Assembly (NCBI RefSeq): GCF_034479615.1
Contig: NZ_CP140255.1
Span: 1,798,001 to 1,862,000 of the forward strand
Length of the DNA: 64,000 bases
Direction of reading: 5' to 3'
Source of the DNA: Vreelandella neptunia
GTDB lineage: Bacteria > Pseudomonadota > Gammaproteobacteria > Pseudomonadales > Halomonadaceae
This document shows positions 51,220 to 59,696 of this stretch, in pieces; position 1 is the first letter of the stretch; each line of letters opens with the position of its first letter. The translations under genes were made by a program, and so were the position numbers. The notes beneath the pieces were generated by a model. That model saw nothing but the letters and a program-made list of their open reading frames with translations, was not told where the DNA came from and ran no database searches.

Positions 51220-52158
51220 ATGATGAGCAGAACTTCTTCACGCTATGCAGGTGTTTTATTGCTGGCAGCGGGTCTGCCCGCGGCAGCCTATGCAAACGAG
51301 TGCAGCAGCGTGCGCTTTGCCGAAGTGGGCTGGACGGATATTACCGCTACTACTGCGCTCGCTAGCGAAGTCCTCGAAGGGCTTGGCTATGAGCCAAGCG
51401 TCGATACCGTTTCCGTTCCGATTGCCTATGCCGGTATGCGTAACAATGATTTCGATGTTTTCCTGGGTAACTGGATGCCTTCGATGGCCTCGATTAGTGA
51501 TCCCTATATCGAGCGCGGTGAAGTTGAGCGCTTGGCAACCAACCTGGAAGGGGCAAAGTACACCCTGGCGGTTCCCCAATATGTTTACGATGCGGGTGTA
51601 ACCTCGGTTAACGATTTAGCGGAACATGCGGAGCAGTTCGAGCGTAGCGTGCACGGCATCGAAGCGGGTAACGACGGCAACGAGTTAATTGAGCAGATGA
51701 TCGATGACGATGCGTATGGGTTAGGCGATTGGCAGGTGATCGATTCCAGCGAAGCGGGAATGCTTGCGGAACTGCGCGCCCGGGTGCCCAATGAACAGTG
51801 GATGGTGTTTTTGGGCTGGGAGCCACACCCCATGAACTCTAACTTCGATATGGCTTATCTTTCTGATGCCGACGACTATTTTGGCCCAGATTTAGGCGGC
51901 GCCACCGTGCACACCAATACCCGTGCGGGATTTGTGGATGAGTGCCCGAACGTGGGTGCCTTGCTGCGCAATATGACCTTTACGCTGGAGATGGAAAATC
52001 AGCTAATGAGCGCGATCATGGATGATGGCGAAGACCCCCGTGATGCGGCGCGTGACTACTTGAAGGCTAATGATAGCGTACTGGACGAATGGCTAGAGGG
52101 TGTTACAACACGTGACGGCGAGCCAGGCGTAGAGGCTGTACGTACCGCTATTCAGTAA
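51220..52158 (+). CDS. Choline/glycine betaine ABC substrate-binding protein
   Basis: A 312-residue exported protein (signal AGVLLLAAGLPAAAYA, cleavage before NECSS) of the ProX/ChoX quaternary-amine binding family. FAEVGWTDITATTALASEVLEGLGYE is the family N-terminus; VFLGNWMPSM and VFLGWEPHPMN carry aromatic residues of the choline cage. It starts after GGGGAC and faces the bet operator. No permease or ATPase gene is adjacent, so it either supplies an importer encoded elsewhere or acts with a separate transporter. Probably choline-specific (ChoX) given the bet context. Confidence 0.9.
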   Translation: MMSRTSSRYAGVLLLAAGLPAAAYANECSSVRFAEVGWTDITATTALASEVLEGLGYEPSVDTVSVPIAYAGMRNNDFDVFLGNWMPSMASISDPYIERGEVERLATNLEGAKYTLAVPQYVYDAGVTSVNDLAEHAEQFERSVHGIEAGNDGNELIEQMIDDDAYGLGDWQVIDSSEAGMLAELRARVPNEQWMVFLGWEPHPMNSNFDMAYLSDADDYFGPDLGGATVHTNTRAGFVDECPNVGALLRNMTFTLEMENQLMSAIMDDGEDPRDAARDYLKANDSVLDEWLEGVTTRDGEPGVEAVRTAIQ

Positions 52159-52245
52159 GCGAATTTCGGTGATGGTGGCAAGCCGGAATCCGGCTTGCCT
52201 TTCGTCATTAAGGTAGGCATAATCTGCACCCGTTGATGAGGGAAA

Positions 52246-52322
52246 GGCTACGTAGCTCAGCTGGTTAGAGCACATCACTCATAATGATGGGGTCCCCTGT
52301 TCAAATCAGGGCGTAGCCACCA
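52246..52322 (+). tRNA. tRNA-Met (CAT)
   Basis: A 77-base cloverleaf: acceptor GGCTACG/CGTAGCC, D-arm GCTCAGCTGGTTAGAGC, anticodon stem CATCA/TGATG with loop CTCATAA (anticodon CAT), T-arm CCCTGTTCAAATCAGGG and encoded CCA. The perfectly paired acceptor first base indicates elongator methionine rather than initiator, though a CAT anticodon can also be modified to read isoleucine AUA. Confidence 0.93.
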
Positions 52323-52365
52323 CATCAGCCTCAGCACACTTACGAGATAACATTGTGTGCCGTTA

Positions 52366-52479
52366 TGGTGGCCCCTTAGGTCCTCCCGCAACGCTAAACT
52401 GCGAACCCCGCCAGGCCCGGAAGGGAGCAACGGTAGTGGTGGCTGCGTGTGCCGGGATGTGGCTTTTGGGGTCGCCTCC
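52366..52479 (+). ncRNA. ffs: 4.5S signal recognition particle RNA
   Basis: The apical domain is clearly present: GCCAGGCCCGGAAGGGAGCA contains the conserved GGAA tetraloop and Ffh-binding symmetric loop, flanked by CCCGCAACGCT and GTGTGCCGGGATGT as in E. coli. GGTGGCCCC at the 5' end pairs with GGGGTCGCC at the 3' end, defining about 114 bases. It binds Ffh for co-translational targeting. It lies 43 bases after the tRNA and may share its promoter. Confidence 0.93.
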
Positions 52480-52619
52480 ATTTTCAGTCCTCGTTAATCT
52501 TATTACCCTTTCAATCCCCTTTCTTGAATGCTGCCACTTCCTTAATCGTTTAGTTACATACTTGCGCCCAACGTGCTATCGCGGTACTAAGCAGATTATT
52601 TTCAGTTACGGATAAAGCA

Positions 52620-53378
52620 ATGAAAATGCTACTGCGTTGGTTGTTCCGTCTTATGGTGCTTTTAGCGCTGCTGTTGGCGGGGCCTGTGTGGATACTGGCG
52701 AGTAACCAGGTGGAGATTGATGCCCATTGGTCGTCGTTGGATCGATCCTCAGCTGGTATAGCGCCTGACCCAGCGGAAACCGTTGAAGCCGTGGTTCAGG
52801 TTTATTCTGCTCGTGCTTACAACTGGCGCGGGGCGTTTGGCGAACATATCTGGATTGCGACCAAGGCGGAGAACGCCGATAGCTATCGACTCCATCAAGT
52901 ATTGAGCTGGCGCCGTCCTACTGTAGTGTCTTCAATCGATACGCCTGATCGAGCCTGGTTTGGCAATCCTCCGACGCTGTTAGCTGACTATCGCGGCGAT
53001 GCGGCTACGCTAATGATACCGCAGATAGAGGCCGCCGCCGCTGACTATCCCCAGGCGGAGCTTTATCGAGTGTGGCCTGGTCCGAACAGCAATAGCTTTA
53101 TTGCTTGGGTTATCCGCGAAGTGCCAGGCTTTGAGGTGACGCTGCCCGTCACGGCCATTGGCAAAGATTATATTTTCAATGGCGTTTTGGCTCCTGCGCC
53201 CAGCGGCAGCGGTTACCAGCTGTCATTGGGTGGGGTGTTCGGCATTATGCTGGCACTGGAAGAGGGGCTTGAACTCAACTTACTTGGCTTGAGTTTTGGT
53301 ATTGATGTCATGCGACCTGCTTTGAAGTTGCCAGGCATAGGGCGGCTGGGGATGCCTGCCAAAGTGTCAAAAAGCTAA
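52620..53378 (+). CDS. DUF3750 family protein
   Basis: A 252-residue protein with one N-terminal signal anchor (LLRWLFRLMVLLALLLAGPVWIL). VVQVYSARAYNWRGAFGEHIWIATK, YRLHQVLSWRRP and YRVWPGPNSNSFIAWVIREVPG match DUF3750 (from memory). The conserved His, Trp and Asn positions suggest an enzyme-like periplasmic domain, but no function is known. No operon partner; the ATG follows an A-rich stretch with a weak AAAGCA site. Confidence 0.8.
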   Translation: MKMLLRWLFRLMVLLALLLAGPVWILASNQVEIDAHWSSLDRSSAGIAPDPAETVEAVVQVYSARAYNWRGAFGEHIWIATKAENADSYRLHQVLSWRRPTVVSSIDTPDRAWFGNPPTLLADYRGDAATLMIPQIEAAAADYPQAELYRVWPGPNSNSFIAWVIREVPGFEVTLPVTAIGKDYIFNGVLAPAPSGSGYQLSLGGVFGIMLALEEGLELNLLGLSFGIDVMRPALKLPGIGRLGMPAKVSKS

Positions 53379-53470
53379 TTGATAAGTAGATGAAAGTTTG
53401 AATGAGTATTTGCGGATACTTTTTTGTTAAACTAGTGTCTGTAGACAGCATGTGACGGCAAGGTAATACT

Positions 53471-53896
53471 ATGCAGACGGCACACGATATTTTCCAAAAC
53501 AGAGCAGCGGCGATACGCTTGAAACGGCGATTGCCGAAGTAAAGCACCACCAGCAGGTGTATTGGCAAAATGTGTCAGGATTGCACTACGAACGGTTTGT
53601 TTTTCGTGGTTTAAAAGCCACTTTTGATCAGGGTGGGTGTTACGATGCGCTCGTTTTACCTATTGAGCATGCTATTTATACGCCCGATGATATATTCAAT
53701 ATCGCAACCCTTTGGCGCTGAAATACGACGGTGTGGGGGTGGGCTTCGCTACCACTCCGTTCGCAAACTTAATGCAAAATGCTGGGCGCTGATGACACCA
53801 AGCTGTGTGGCTGACATTATCCAAACCACTGACCTGGAAATGATTTGGAACGGCGCGATTACCCAGGTGAATCATCTGCGATTTTCACACCGATGA
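53471..53896 (+). pseudogene. Frameshifted remnant of an unrecognised gene
   Basis: Protein-like segments occur in successive frames: TLETAIAEVKHHQQVYWQNV continuing ERFVFRGLKATFDQGGCYDA and DDIFNIATLW, then LALKYDGVGVGFATTPFANL, then VADIIQTTDLEMIWNGAITQ followed by VNHLRF. Each piece has coding-like composition, and a start region at 53471 (MQTAHDIFQNRAAAIR) precedes them. No single frame is open, so at least three frameshifts are implied. I do not recognise the family. A TGTCTGTAGACA-like palindrome lies just upstream at 53434-53445. Confidence 0.5.
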
Positions 53897-53908
53897 CGAG
53901 CAGCGGGT

Positions 53909-54388
53909 TTAACTGTTGTGCTGCTGCTCGGTAAAGCGCTGCATGATGGCGAGGGTTTCGTCGCTAACGTGGTGCTCCATGCCTTCAGCGTCAATACGCG
54001 CAGTCGCATCTCTTACCCCAAGAGCACGTAAGAAGTGCAGCACGATATCGTGGCGGGCGCGTGACGTTTCTGCCATTTTTTGACCCGCTTCGGTTAGAAA
54101 CAGCGAGCGATATGGCTTACTAGTGACCAGCTCCAGCTCATTTAAACGCCGAATCATTTTTGAAACCGTCGCTTGGCTGACCGCCATACGGTTGGCAATG
54201 TCCGCCGCACGCGCCTCGCCGCGGTGAGCCAGCAGGTCGCCAATTAGCTCGACATAGTCTTCGATCAGTTCGGTTTCGTGCGCATTTCGCACCGTTGCAT
54301 ACTGCTGGGCATGCTGCTCCACGGGGGGCAGCGCATCTCCAGGAATGCTTGGGGTAGTCAATGAGGCGTTTGGATTAGAATCAGTCAT
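53909..54388 (-). CDS. mntR: Manganese-responsive regulator MntR (DtxR family)
   Basis: A 159-residue DtxR/MntR-family regulator. ETELIEDYVELIGDLLAHRGEARAADIANR and AVSQATVSKMIRRLNELELV form the winged helix-turn-helix; ARHDIVLHFLRALGV and DAEGMEHHVSDETL contain the metal-binding His and Glu residues. It resembles E. coli MntR throughout, with a slightly longer N-terminus. It represses manganese uptake when Mn2+ is high. No mntH or manganese exporter gene is adjacent. The gap 54389-54653 holds no gene I can support. Confidence 0.92.
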   Translation of the reverse strand: MTDSNPNASLTTPSIPGDALPPVEQHAQQYATVRNAHETELIEDYVELIGDLLAHRGEARAADIANRMAVSQATVSKMIRRLNELELVTSKPYRSLFLTEAGQKMAETSRARHDIVLHFLRALGVRDATARIDAEGMEHHVSDETLAIMQRFTEQQHNS

Positions 54389-54653
54389 TGGTAAATTATA
54401 TCGGAAGCAGTGGAAACAATCATTGGATAGTCGGGGAGGATATTAACGTATTTTTGTGCAATATTGTTAGCCAAGGCTAAACTGTTTGCACAAAGCTTTC
54501 TTGCTGAGCTAAAGTCCACGTATCGGTCATGAACAAAAAGTGAGAGGCAACGAGTAAGCACAATTTAGGTATGGCCCTGTTGGTCCTTATGGCGCTGCTG
54601 TTCCGTTTTTTGGCGGCAATCGTCACATTGGTTAACACCACTTTCTCAAGCGT

Positions 54654-56195
54654 CTACAACGGCGGCGACTGCAGGCATTCCCAAGTTTTCTCGGCAATAC
54701 CGATGCCCGCACCGGTCATCAGCAAATACGTTTGATCTACTCCAGCGGCATGCAGCGGGTCGGCTTCATCCTGGAAGTGGATGCCCGCAATAATGTGGCC
54801 AGTGAAGCCCGCTTCGCGTAGTTCGCGGGTGGCAATAAGCTTGCTCTCAAGTTCCGGAGTGGCTAGCGTAACAGCAGTTATTTGCGCAATATCAAGGTGG
54901 TGCCAAAAGCCCACATCCTCGATATCACCATAAAAAACATGTCGTTGAGTACTTATTTTATTGGGATCTGAATCAATGCCCACTGCCGACAAGCCCTTGT
55001 CGGTAAAAAAATCGTAGGCGGCGTTACCTGTTCTACCCATGCCCAATACCAGAATGGTGGCGCTACCTAAATCTACCGGCTGCTCGTCAGGGTGTCGGGC
55101 GTGCCGCTCAAAACGGAGCAGCCTATTCTCCCAACGATCAAAAAGTTGATGGGCAATGCGGTTAAGCGGTGCAGCGATAACAAAGGATAGGGCAACGGTA
55201 ATAGCCAGCGGAACCAGCCACTCTGGCAAAATGCTCGCAGCGACAATCAGACCAAACTCACTATAGGCCGTTAGGCTCAAGCCACCCAGAAAGGCGTTGC
55301 GCGCTCTGATACGGAAGGCAATGAGCAGGGCAAAAAACAACACCCCTTTAAATGGAAGCAGAACAGCCAGGATTACCGCAAAGACAAGTGCTTCTTTATC
55401 GGGTAATCCTGCCATGCCAATCTGCAGAAAGAAGCTGACTAATAGCACTTCTTTCACTCCCCACAGCGCCTTAGATAACTCCTGTGCACGGGGGTGCTTG
55501 GCAAGCAGAAGCCCCATCACCAAAGCGCCTACTTCAGAGCTTAAACCAACGGCTTCAAAGCCCATGCCGCCAACGGCAATGGCTAACACGGCGCCTAGCA
55601 GCACCAGCAGCTCATCGTGCTGTGCGGCATTCATAAGCCAATAAAGTACCGGCCTTAACAGTGGCAGTAGGAAAACCAGCACAGCCCAGGGGCTGGGGGA
55701 GTCACCGCCATAAACGCTAAGAACCACTAAGGCAACTAGGTCCTGAATGATTAATATGCCAATCGCGATTCGGCCGTGCAGGGCGCGTAATTCGCGTTTG
55801 CTTTCGAGTACTTTGGCCGCTAACACCGTGCTTGAAAAAGACAGCGCAATGGCAAGTAGTATTGCTTTATCAAGAGGCAGCGATAGGAAAATGACAAAAC
55901 CTGCTGTAAACAACACGCAGGTAATCGTCAAGTGTATAAAGGCGCTTCCCAGTACAACGGGTTCAGCCAAACTGCGTATATTGAGTTTAAGACCAATGGT
56001 AAACAGCAGTAGCAGCACCCCCAGATGGGCAAGGTGCTCAAGTAGTGGGCCCGCATCCGCTGGTAGGCCAATATTGGGGCCAAAAGCATTGAGTGCAAAC
56101 CCTGCTGCTAAGAACCCTACAAGGGGAGGTAAACTTAGCTGCCGCGCTGCGATGCCAAAAACAAATGCTACCGATAGAATAACTACTTCAAACAT
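54654..56195 (-). CDS. CPA2-family cation:proton antiporter with RCK_N domain
   Basis: A 513-residue protein with 12 or so membrane helices of the Na+/H+ exchanger fold (residues 1-380) and a cytosolic RCK_N Rossmann domain (about 395-500, ATILVLGMGRTGNAAYDFFTDKGL). FTIGLKLN, LSFSSTVLAAKVLE and the double-Asp-like region GILIIQDLVALVVLSVYGG match CPA2/KefB-type exchangers. It lacks the KefB/C C-terminal extension. It probably exchanges K+ or Na+ for protons under nucleotide control, fitting a halophile. It starts 31 bases after the ion-channel gene and may be co-transcribed with it. Confidence 0.9.
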   Translation of the reverse strand: MFEVVILSVAFVFGIAARQLSLPPLVGFLAAGFALNAFGPNIGLPADAGPLLEHLAHLGVLLLLFTIGLKLNIRSLAEPVVLGSAFIHLTITCVLFTAGFVIFLSLPLDKAILLAIALSFSSTVLAAKVLESKRELRALHGRIAIGILIIQDLVALVVLSVYGGDSPSPWAVLVFLLPLLRPVLYWLMNAAQHDELLVLLGAVLAIAVGGMGFEAVGLSSEVGALVMGLLLAKHPRAQELSKALWGVKEVLLVSFFLQIGMAGLPDKEALVFAVILAVLLPFKGVLFFALLIAFRIRARNAFLGGLSLTAYSEFGLIVAASILPEWLVPLAITVALSFVIAAPLNRIAHQLFDRWENRLLRFERHARHPDEQPVDLGSATILVLGMGRTGNAAYDFFTDKGLSAVGIDSDPNKISTQRHVFYGDIEDVGFWHHLDIAQITAVTLATPELESKLIATRELREAGFTGHIIAGIHFQDEADPLHAAGVDQTYLLMTGAGIGIAEKTWECLQSPPL

Positions 56196-56226
56196 GCCGG
56201 ATCCCTAGAGCGCGAAACGGTGCTGA

Positions 56227-56676
56227 CTATCTGCCAACCCGCCAGTGCTTTTGCATTTCTATAAAAGTGAACGATGCTGACCAAGTGATCAAAACGAAGC
56301 CTGTCAAGGCCAACGTACCGTACAGAAAGCGTATCGGCCCAATGGCATAAATATCGCCATAGCCCACGGTGGTATAGGTCACCGCAGAGAAGAAGATATA
56401 ATCAAGGACGTTGAAGCTGTCGTACCCTCGTAAAGCCCCGATGCTTAACTGGTCGGTTAACCACCAGCCCGTAATCCCGAACAGCCAAATTTCAGCAATG
56501 TGTGTCATTAATACGCCAAACGCCATCGCCAGGATGCGTTGCCGGTGGGGCCGTCGAGACTTTTCTATTTGGCGCGAGATAAGCCACAGGGCTTCATAGT
56601 GAAGCAGTACTGCAATGACAACGGTAACAAAAGTGGTTACCACCACGGCGACATGTTCAGGGTAGGGAATAGTCAT
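56227..56676 (-). CDS. Two-helix potassium-channel-like protein
   Basis: A 149-residue protein with hydrophobic segments at about 9-30, 50-70 and 120-140 and a pore loop ending in VTYTTVGYGDIYAIG. TVGYGD is the potassium selectivity filter, so one subunit of a tetrameric K+ channel is predicted, with an extra N-terminal helix and no regulatory RCK domain. Its neighbour is the CPA2 antiporter carrying an RCK_N domain, so the pair may manage K+ together. Confidence 0.9.
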   Translation of the reverse strand: MTIPYPEHVAVVVTTFVTVVIAVLLHYEALWLISRQIEKSRRPHRQRILAMAFGVLMTHIAEIWLFGITGWWLTDQLSIGALRGYDSFNVLDYIFFSAVTYTTVGYGDIYAIGPIRFLYGTLALTGFVLITWSASFTFIEMQKHWRVGR

Positions 56677-56702
56677 CTTAACAAGTAGTCAACCTTTGCT
56701 CG

Positions 56703-56828
56703 TTAGCATAACCGGGTTCCCATCAGTAACAAGGCAGCATCCATATGCTGCCAGCCCCACCATGCGAGCATTAAGCAGGTTAGCAGCAGAATTGCTACCA
56801 TGGCCTTGAGTGAGTTATTGATTGTCAT
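56703..56828 (-). CDS. Small membrane protein coupled to an MFS transporter, 41 residues
   Basis: A 41-residue frame, MTINNSLKAMVAILLLTCLM then LAWWGWQHMDAALLLMGTRL and a final Cys. Its ATG (56828) overlaps the TGA of the MFS gene by four bases as ATGA, so it would be translated by re-initiation. It has a single hydrophobic segment (about residues 10-26) rich in Leu and Trp. It belongs to no family I know. A short frame overlapping exactly at ATGA is suggestive of a real accessory subunit, but chance cannot be excluded. Confidence 0.55.
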   Translation of the reverse strand: MTINNSLKAMVAILLLTCLMLAWWGWQHMDAALLLMGTRLC

Positions 56829-58036
56829 GGAGTCACCGTTGTTGATTGCGAGCGCTCAAGCGGCTTTTCATTGATAAACCAATGCAGTGCAGCAGCGACG
56901 ACCGAGAGCACAATAGCAATTTGCCAGACCGTATTATAGTTGCCAGTAAGGTCATAAAAATAGCCACCTAGCCATACCCCCATAAAAGAGCCTAACTGGT
57001 GAAAGAGAAATACGATGCCGCCCAGCATGGAGAGGTGGCGAACACCAAACACGGAAGCCACAATGCCGTTGGTTAACGGCACGGTAGAGAGCCATAGAAG
57101 TCCCATGACGATACCAAATAGGTAAGCGCTGACGGGGCTTAACGGCAAATAAACAAACGCCGTAATCACCACGCCGCGAATCAAGTAGAGCCAGGTTAGC
57201 AGCTTAGGTTTTGACCAGATGCCGCCCATCCAACCCGCGGTATAAGTGCCAACAATATTGAACAGTCCCACTAAGGCCAGTACCGTCGTGCCCACCTGTA
57301 CCGCCAGGCCGTTATCGAATAAGTAGCCGGGAAGGTGCACGGCAATGAACACCACCTGAAAGCCGCAGACAAAAAAACCTAAACAGAGTAGCCAGAAGCC
57401 TTTTTGGCTAGCTGCTTCGTTGAGCGCATCTTTCAGGCTTAAATCGGTTGCCGTTTTGGCCGAGGGCTTATCGCGCAGCATTGCCCCCAGGGGAATGATG
57501 ATGGTTGCGATAGCCGCCATCGCCATCAGCGCTGCAGCCCAGCCGAGCCATTCGAGCAAACCAAGAGTGCCGGGCAGCATGGCAAATTGCCCGAACGAGC
57601 CCGCTGCGCTAACGATCCCCATGGCCATACTGCGTTTTTCAGGCGCTACTGCGCGGCCCACGGCACCTAAAATGACTGAGAATGTGGTGCCTGAGAGGCC
57701 AAGTCCAATCAACAGTCCGGCGCTGACTGTCATGCCTAGTTCAGACGTAGAGAGGCTCATAAACAGCAGCCCCAAGGCATATAGCAAGCCGCCTACAACG
57801 ATAATTCTGGCCGCGCCGAAGCGATCCGCGAGTGCCCCGGTAAAGGGTTGCGATAAGCCCCAAACCAGGTTTTGTAAGGCTAATGCAAAGGCAAACACGC
57901 CACGCCCCCAGCCTAGTTCGCTGCTGAGTGGCTCCATAAAGAGGCCAAAACCATGGCGTAAGCCCATGGCTGTAGAAAGAACCAGGCTTCCCAATATAAT
58001 CAGCAGCATCGAGTGGCGAAGAACGAAGGCCATCAT
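56825..58036 (-). CDS. MFS transporter, oxalate/formate-antiporter-like
   Basis: A 403-residue 12-helix major facilitator. The first-helix pair has the motif A variant GALADRFGAARIIVVGGLLYALG, and SAAGSFGQFAMLPGT fits the OFA/monocarboxylate branch of MFS. The substrate is probably a small carboxylate. It lies downstream of the GntP-type permease on the same strand, with 56 bases between, so both may import related acids. Confidence 0.88.
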   Translation of the reverse strand: MMAFVLRHSMLLIILGSLVLSTAMGLRHGFGLFMEPLSSELGWGRGVFAFALALQNLVWGLSQPFTGALADRFGAARIIVVGGLLYALGLLFMSLSTSELGMTVSAGLLIGLGLSGTTFSVILGAVGRAVAPEKRSMAMGIVSAAGSFGQFAMLPGTLGLLEWLGWAAALMAMAAIATIIIPLGAMLRDKPSAKTATDLSLKDALNEAASQKGFWLLCLGFFVCGFQVVFIAVHLPGYLFDNGLAVQVGTTVLALVGLFNIVGTYTAGWMGGIWSKPKLLTWLYLIRGVVITAFVYLPLSPVSAYLFGIVMGLLWLSTVPLTNGIVASVFGVRHLSMLGGIVFLFHQLGSFMGVWLGGYFYDLTGNYNTVWQIAIVLSVVAAALHWFINEKPLERSQSTTVTP

Positions 58037-58092
58037 GTTCTCTTTATTGGCGGGCTAACAGTTAGGCTCACTATCGCATGCGTTGTGCGCTT

Positions 58093-59490
58093 TTAGAAGC
58101 TGCCAAAAAGTGTACCCAAGGTAATTACGCTGATTAGTGCAAAGATCGGCAGAGCGATGGTTACCATGGCAACGTTGCCATACGATTGGCGATGGGTAAG
58201 GCCGCAGATAGCCAGCAGGGTGATAACCGCCCCTGAGTGGGGAAGCGTATCCATGCCACCTGCAGCCAGCGTTGCTACGCGGTGCATGAGTTCAGGGCTA
58301 ATACCTGCTTGTTGGGCCATGGCCAAGTATTCGCTGCCCAGAGTTTCTAGCGCAATTGAGAGCCCGCCGGAAGAGGAGCCAGTGATCCCCGCTAACACGC
58401 TCATTGCCATGGCTTCTGAAATCAGTGGGTTGCCAGGTGAAGCAGTAAGCACGGCATCGCGGATAATGGCAAAGCCTGCCAAGCTGGCAATGACGGCACC
58501 GTAGCCTACCTCTGAAGCCGTGTTGAAAATTGGTAGCAGTGAGCCCAAGCAGCCTTTATTGACACTCTCTTTAAGATCCAGCCAGTGCTTCCAGCGGGTA
58601 ATAATCAGCCATGCAGATGCACTGAGCAGGGCGATCAGAATGGCCCAAAGCCCGCTCTGACCTGATGGCGATACATTTTCAAACTCGTCGCTGATAAACC
58701 TTAAATCAAGGGCGGGAAACACACCGTAGGTAAACAGTGCGTTCAAACCAATCACCATAATGATGGGTATCAGTGCCAGCCACAGCGGAAGGCTAGTGGG
58801 TGCTTGTTCTTGCTCCTCATTGGCAACTGCTTCGCGCTCAGTATGGTGGCCGTATCCTTCACCCTTTGATGCGGCTTTTTTTACCCGTGATTGAAGATAG
58901 AAAGTCCCCAGCCCAAGCATAATCAGCCCGGCGATAATACCGAGACCGGGTGCCGCAAAGCTGTTGGTTTCATAATAAGGAATGGGAATCGCGTTCTGTA
59001 TCGAAGGTGTCCCTGGCAGGGCTGTCATGGTGAAGGTGAAAGAGCCTAGCGCAATAGAAGCTGGAATTAGCCGTTTGGGCACATTGGCGCTGCGAAACAG
59101 TTCGCGGCTGATCGGGTAAATGGCAAAAGCAACCACAAACAGCGATACGCCGCCATAGGTGAGCACCGCGCAGGCCATGACCACGGTAAGCACGACATGG
59201 TGGGTACCAAGCTTTTTGACAATCCCGTTGGCAATCGATTGGGCGGCACCGGAATCGGCCATCAACTGCCCAAACAGAGCGCCCAACAGAAACAGCGGGA
59301 AGAACTGGATGACGTAGTTGCCCAGCGCGCTCATAAAGGTATCGGTGTAGATCGGCAATAAAAAGGCGGCATCTCCAGAGAGCAACACCGCTAAACATGC
59401 CATAAGAGGAGCCAGCAGCAGCACCGAGATGCCTCGATAAGCGAGGAACATTAATAAAAGTAGCGAAATGACAATCGCAAGTATGCTCAT
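58093..59490 (-). CDS. GntP-type permease
   Basis: A 465-residue permease with about 12 hydrophobic helices of the gluconate:H+ symporter (GntP/CitMHS-like) type: YGGVSLFVVAFAIYPISRELFR, GSFTFTMTALPGTPSIQNAIP and TGSSSGGLSIALETLGSEY are conserved in relatives that transport gluconate-like or hydroxy acids. ATG 59490 follows TTAGGAG and is preferred to the longer frame with an implausible polar extension. The cytosolic loop (about 195-225) is acidic. Confidence 0.85.
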   Translation of the reverse strand: MSILAIVISLLLLMFLAYRGISVLLLAPLMACLAVLLSGDAAFLLPIYTDTFMSALGNYVIQFFPLFLLGALFGQLMADSGAAQSIANGIVKKLGTHHVVLTVVMACAVLTYGGVSLFVVAFAIYPISRELFRSANVPKRLIPASIALGSFTFTMTALPGTPSIQNAIPIPYYETNSFAAPGLGIIAGLIMLGLGTFYLQSRVKKAASKGEGYGHHTEREAVANEEQEQAPTSLPLWLALIPIIMVIGLNALFTYGVFPALDLRFISDEFENVSPSGQSGLWAILIALLSASAWLIITRWKHWLDLKESVNKGCLGSLLPIFNTASEVGYGAVIASLAGFAIIRDAVLTASPGNPLISEAMAMSVLAGITGSSSGGLSIALETLGSEYLAMAQQAGISPELMHRVATLAAGGMDTLPHSGAVITLLAICGLTHRQSYGNVAMVTIALPIFALISVITLGTLFGSF

Positions 59491-59696
59491 GCGAGCTCCT
59501 AAGAAAATAGTAAAGTAGCCGACGCTGAAATTAATCGAAAGAGAGATGGTAGGTAGTATGGTGCATCGCAGCAATGGCGTTGAGACTAAAGTGGCAATGC
59601 GTTCAGCATGCATCGTGGCCTTAGGTTTAGATATTTAATCTGCTAAAATCCGCCCCCTTCGCCGTTAATGACCTTTCAATTGCTCTAGGAATTTTC

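Noticed and set aside
54571..54735. Short plus-strand frame MALLVLMALLFRFLAAIVTL upstream of and overlapping the CPA2 gene
   Set aside because: It looks like a membrane peptide, but about half overlaps the end of the antiporter gene in antisense, there is no good ribosome site and no family is recognisable.
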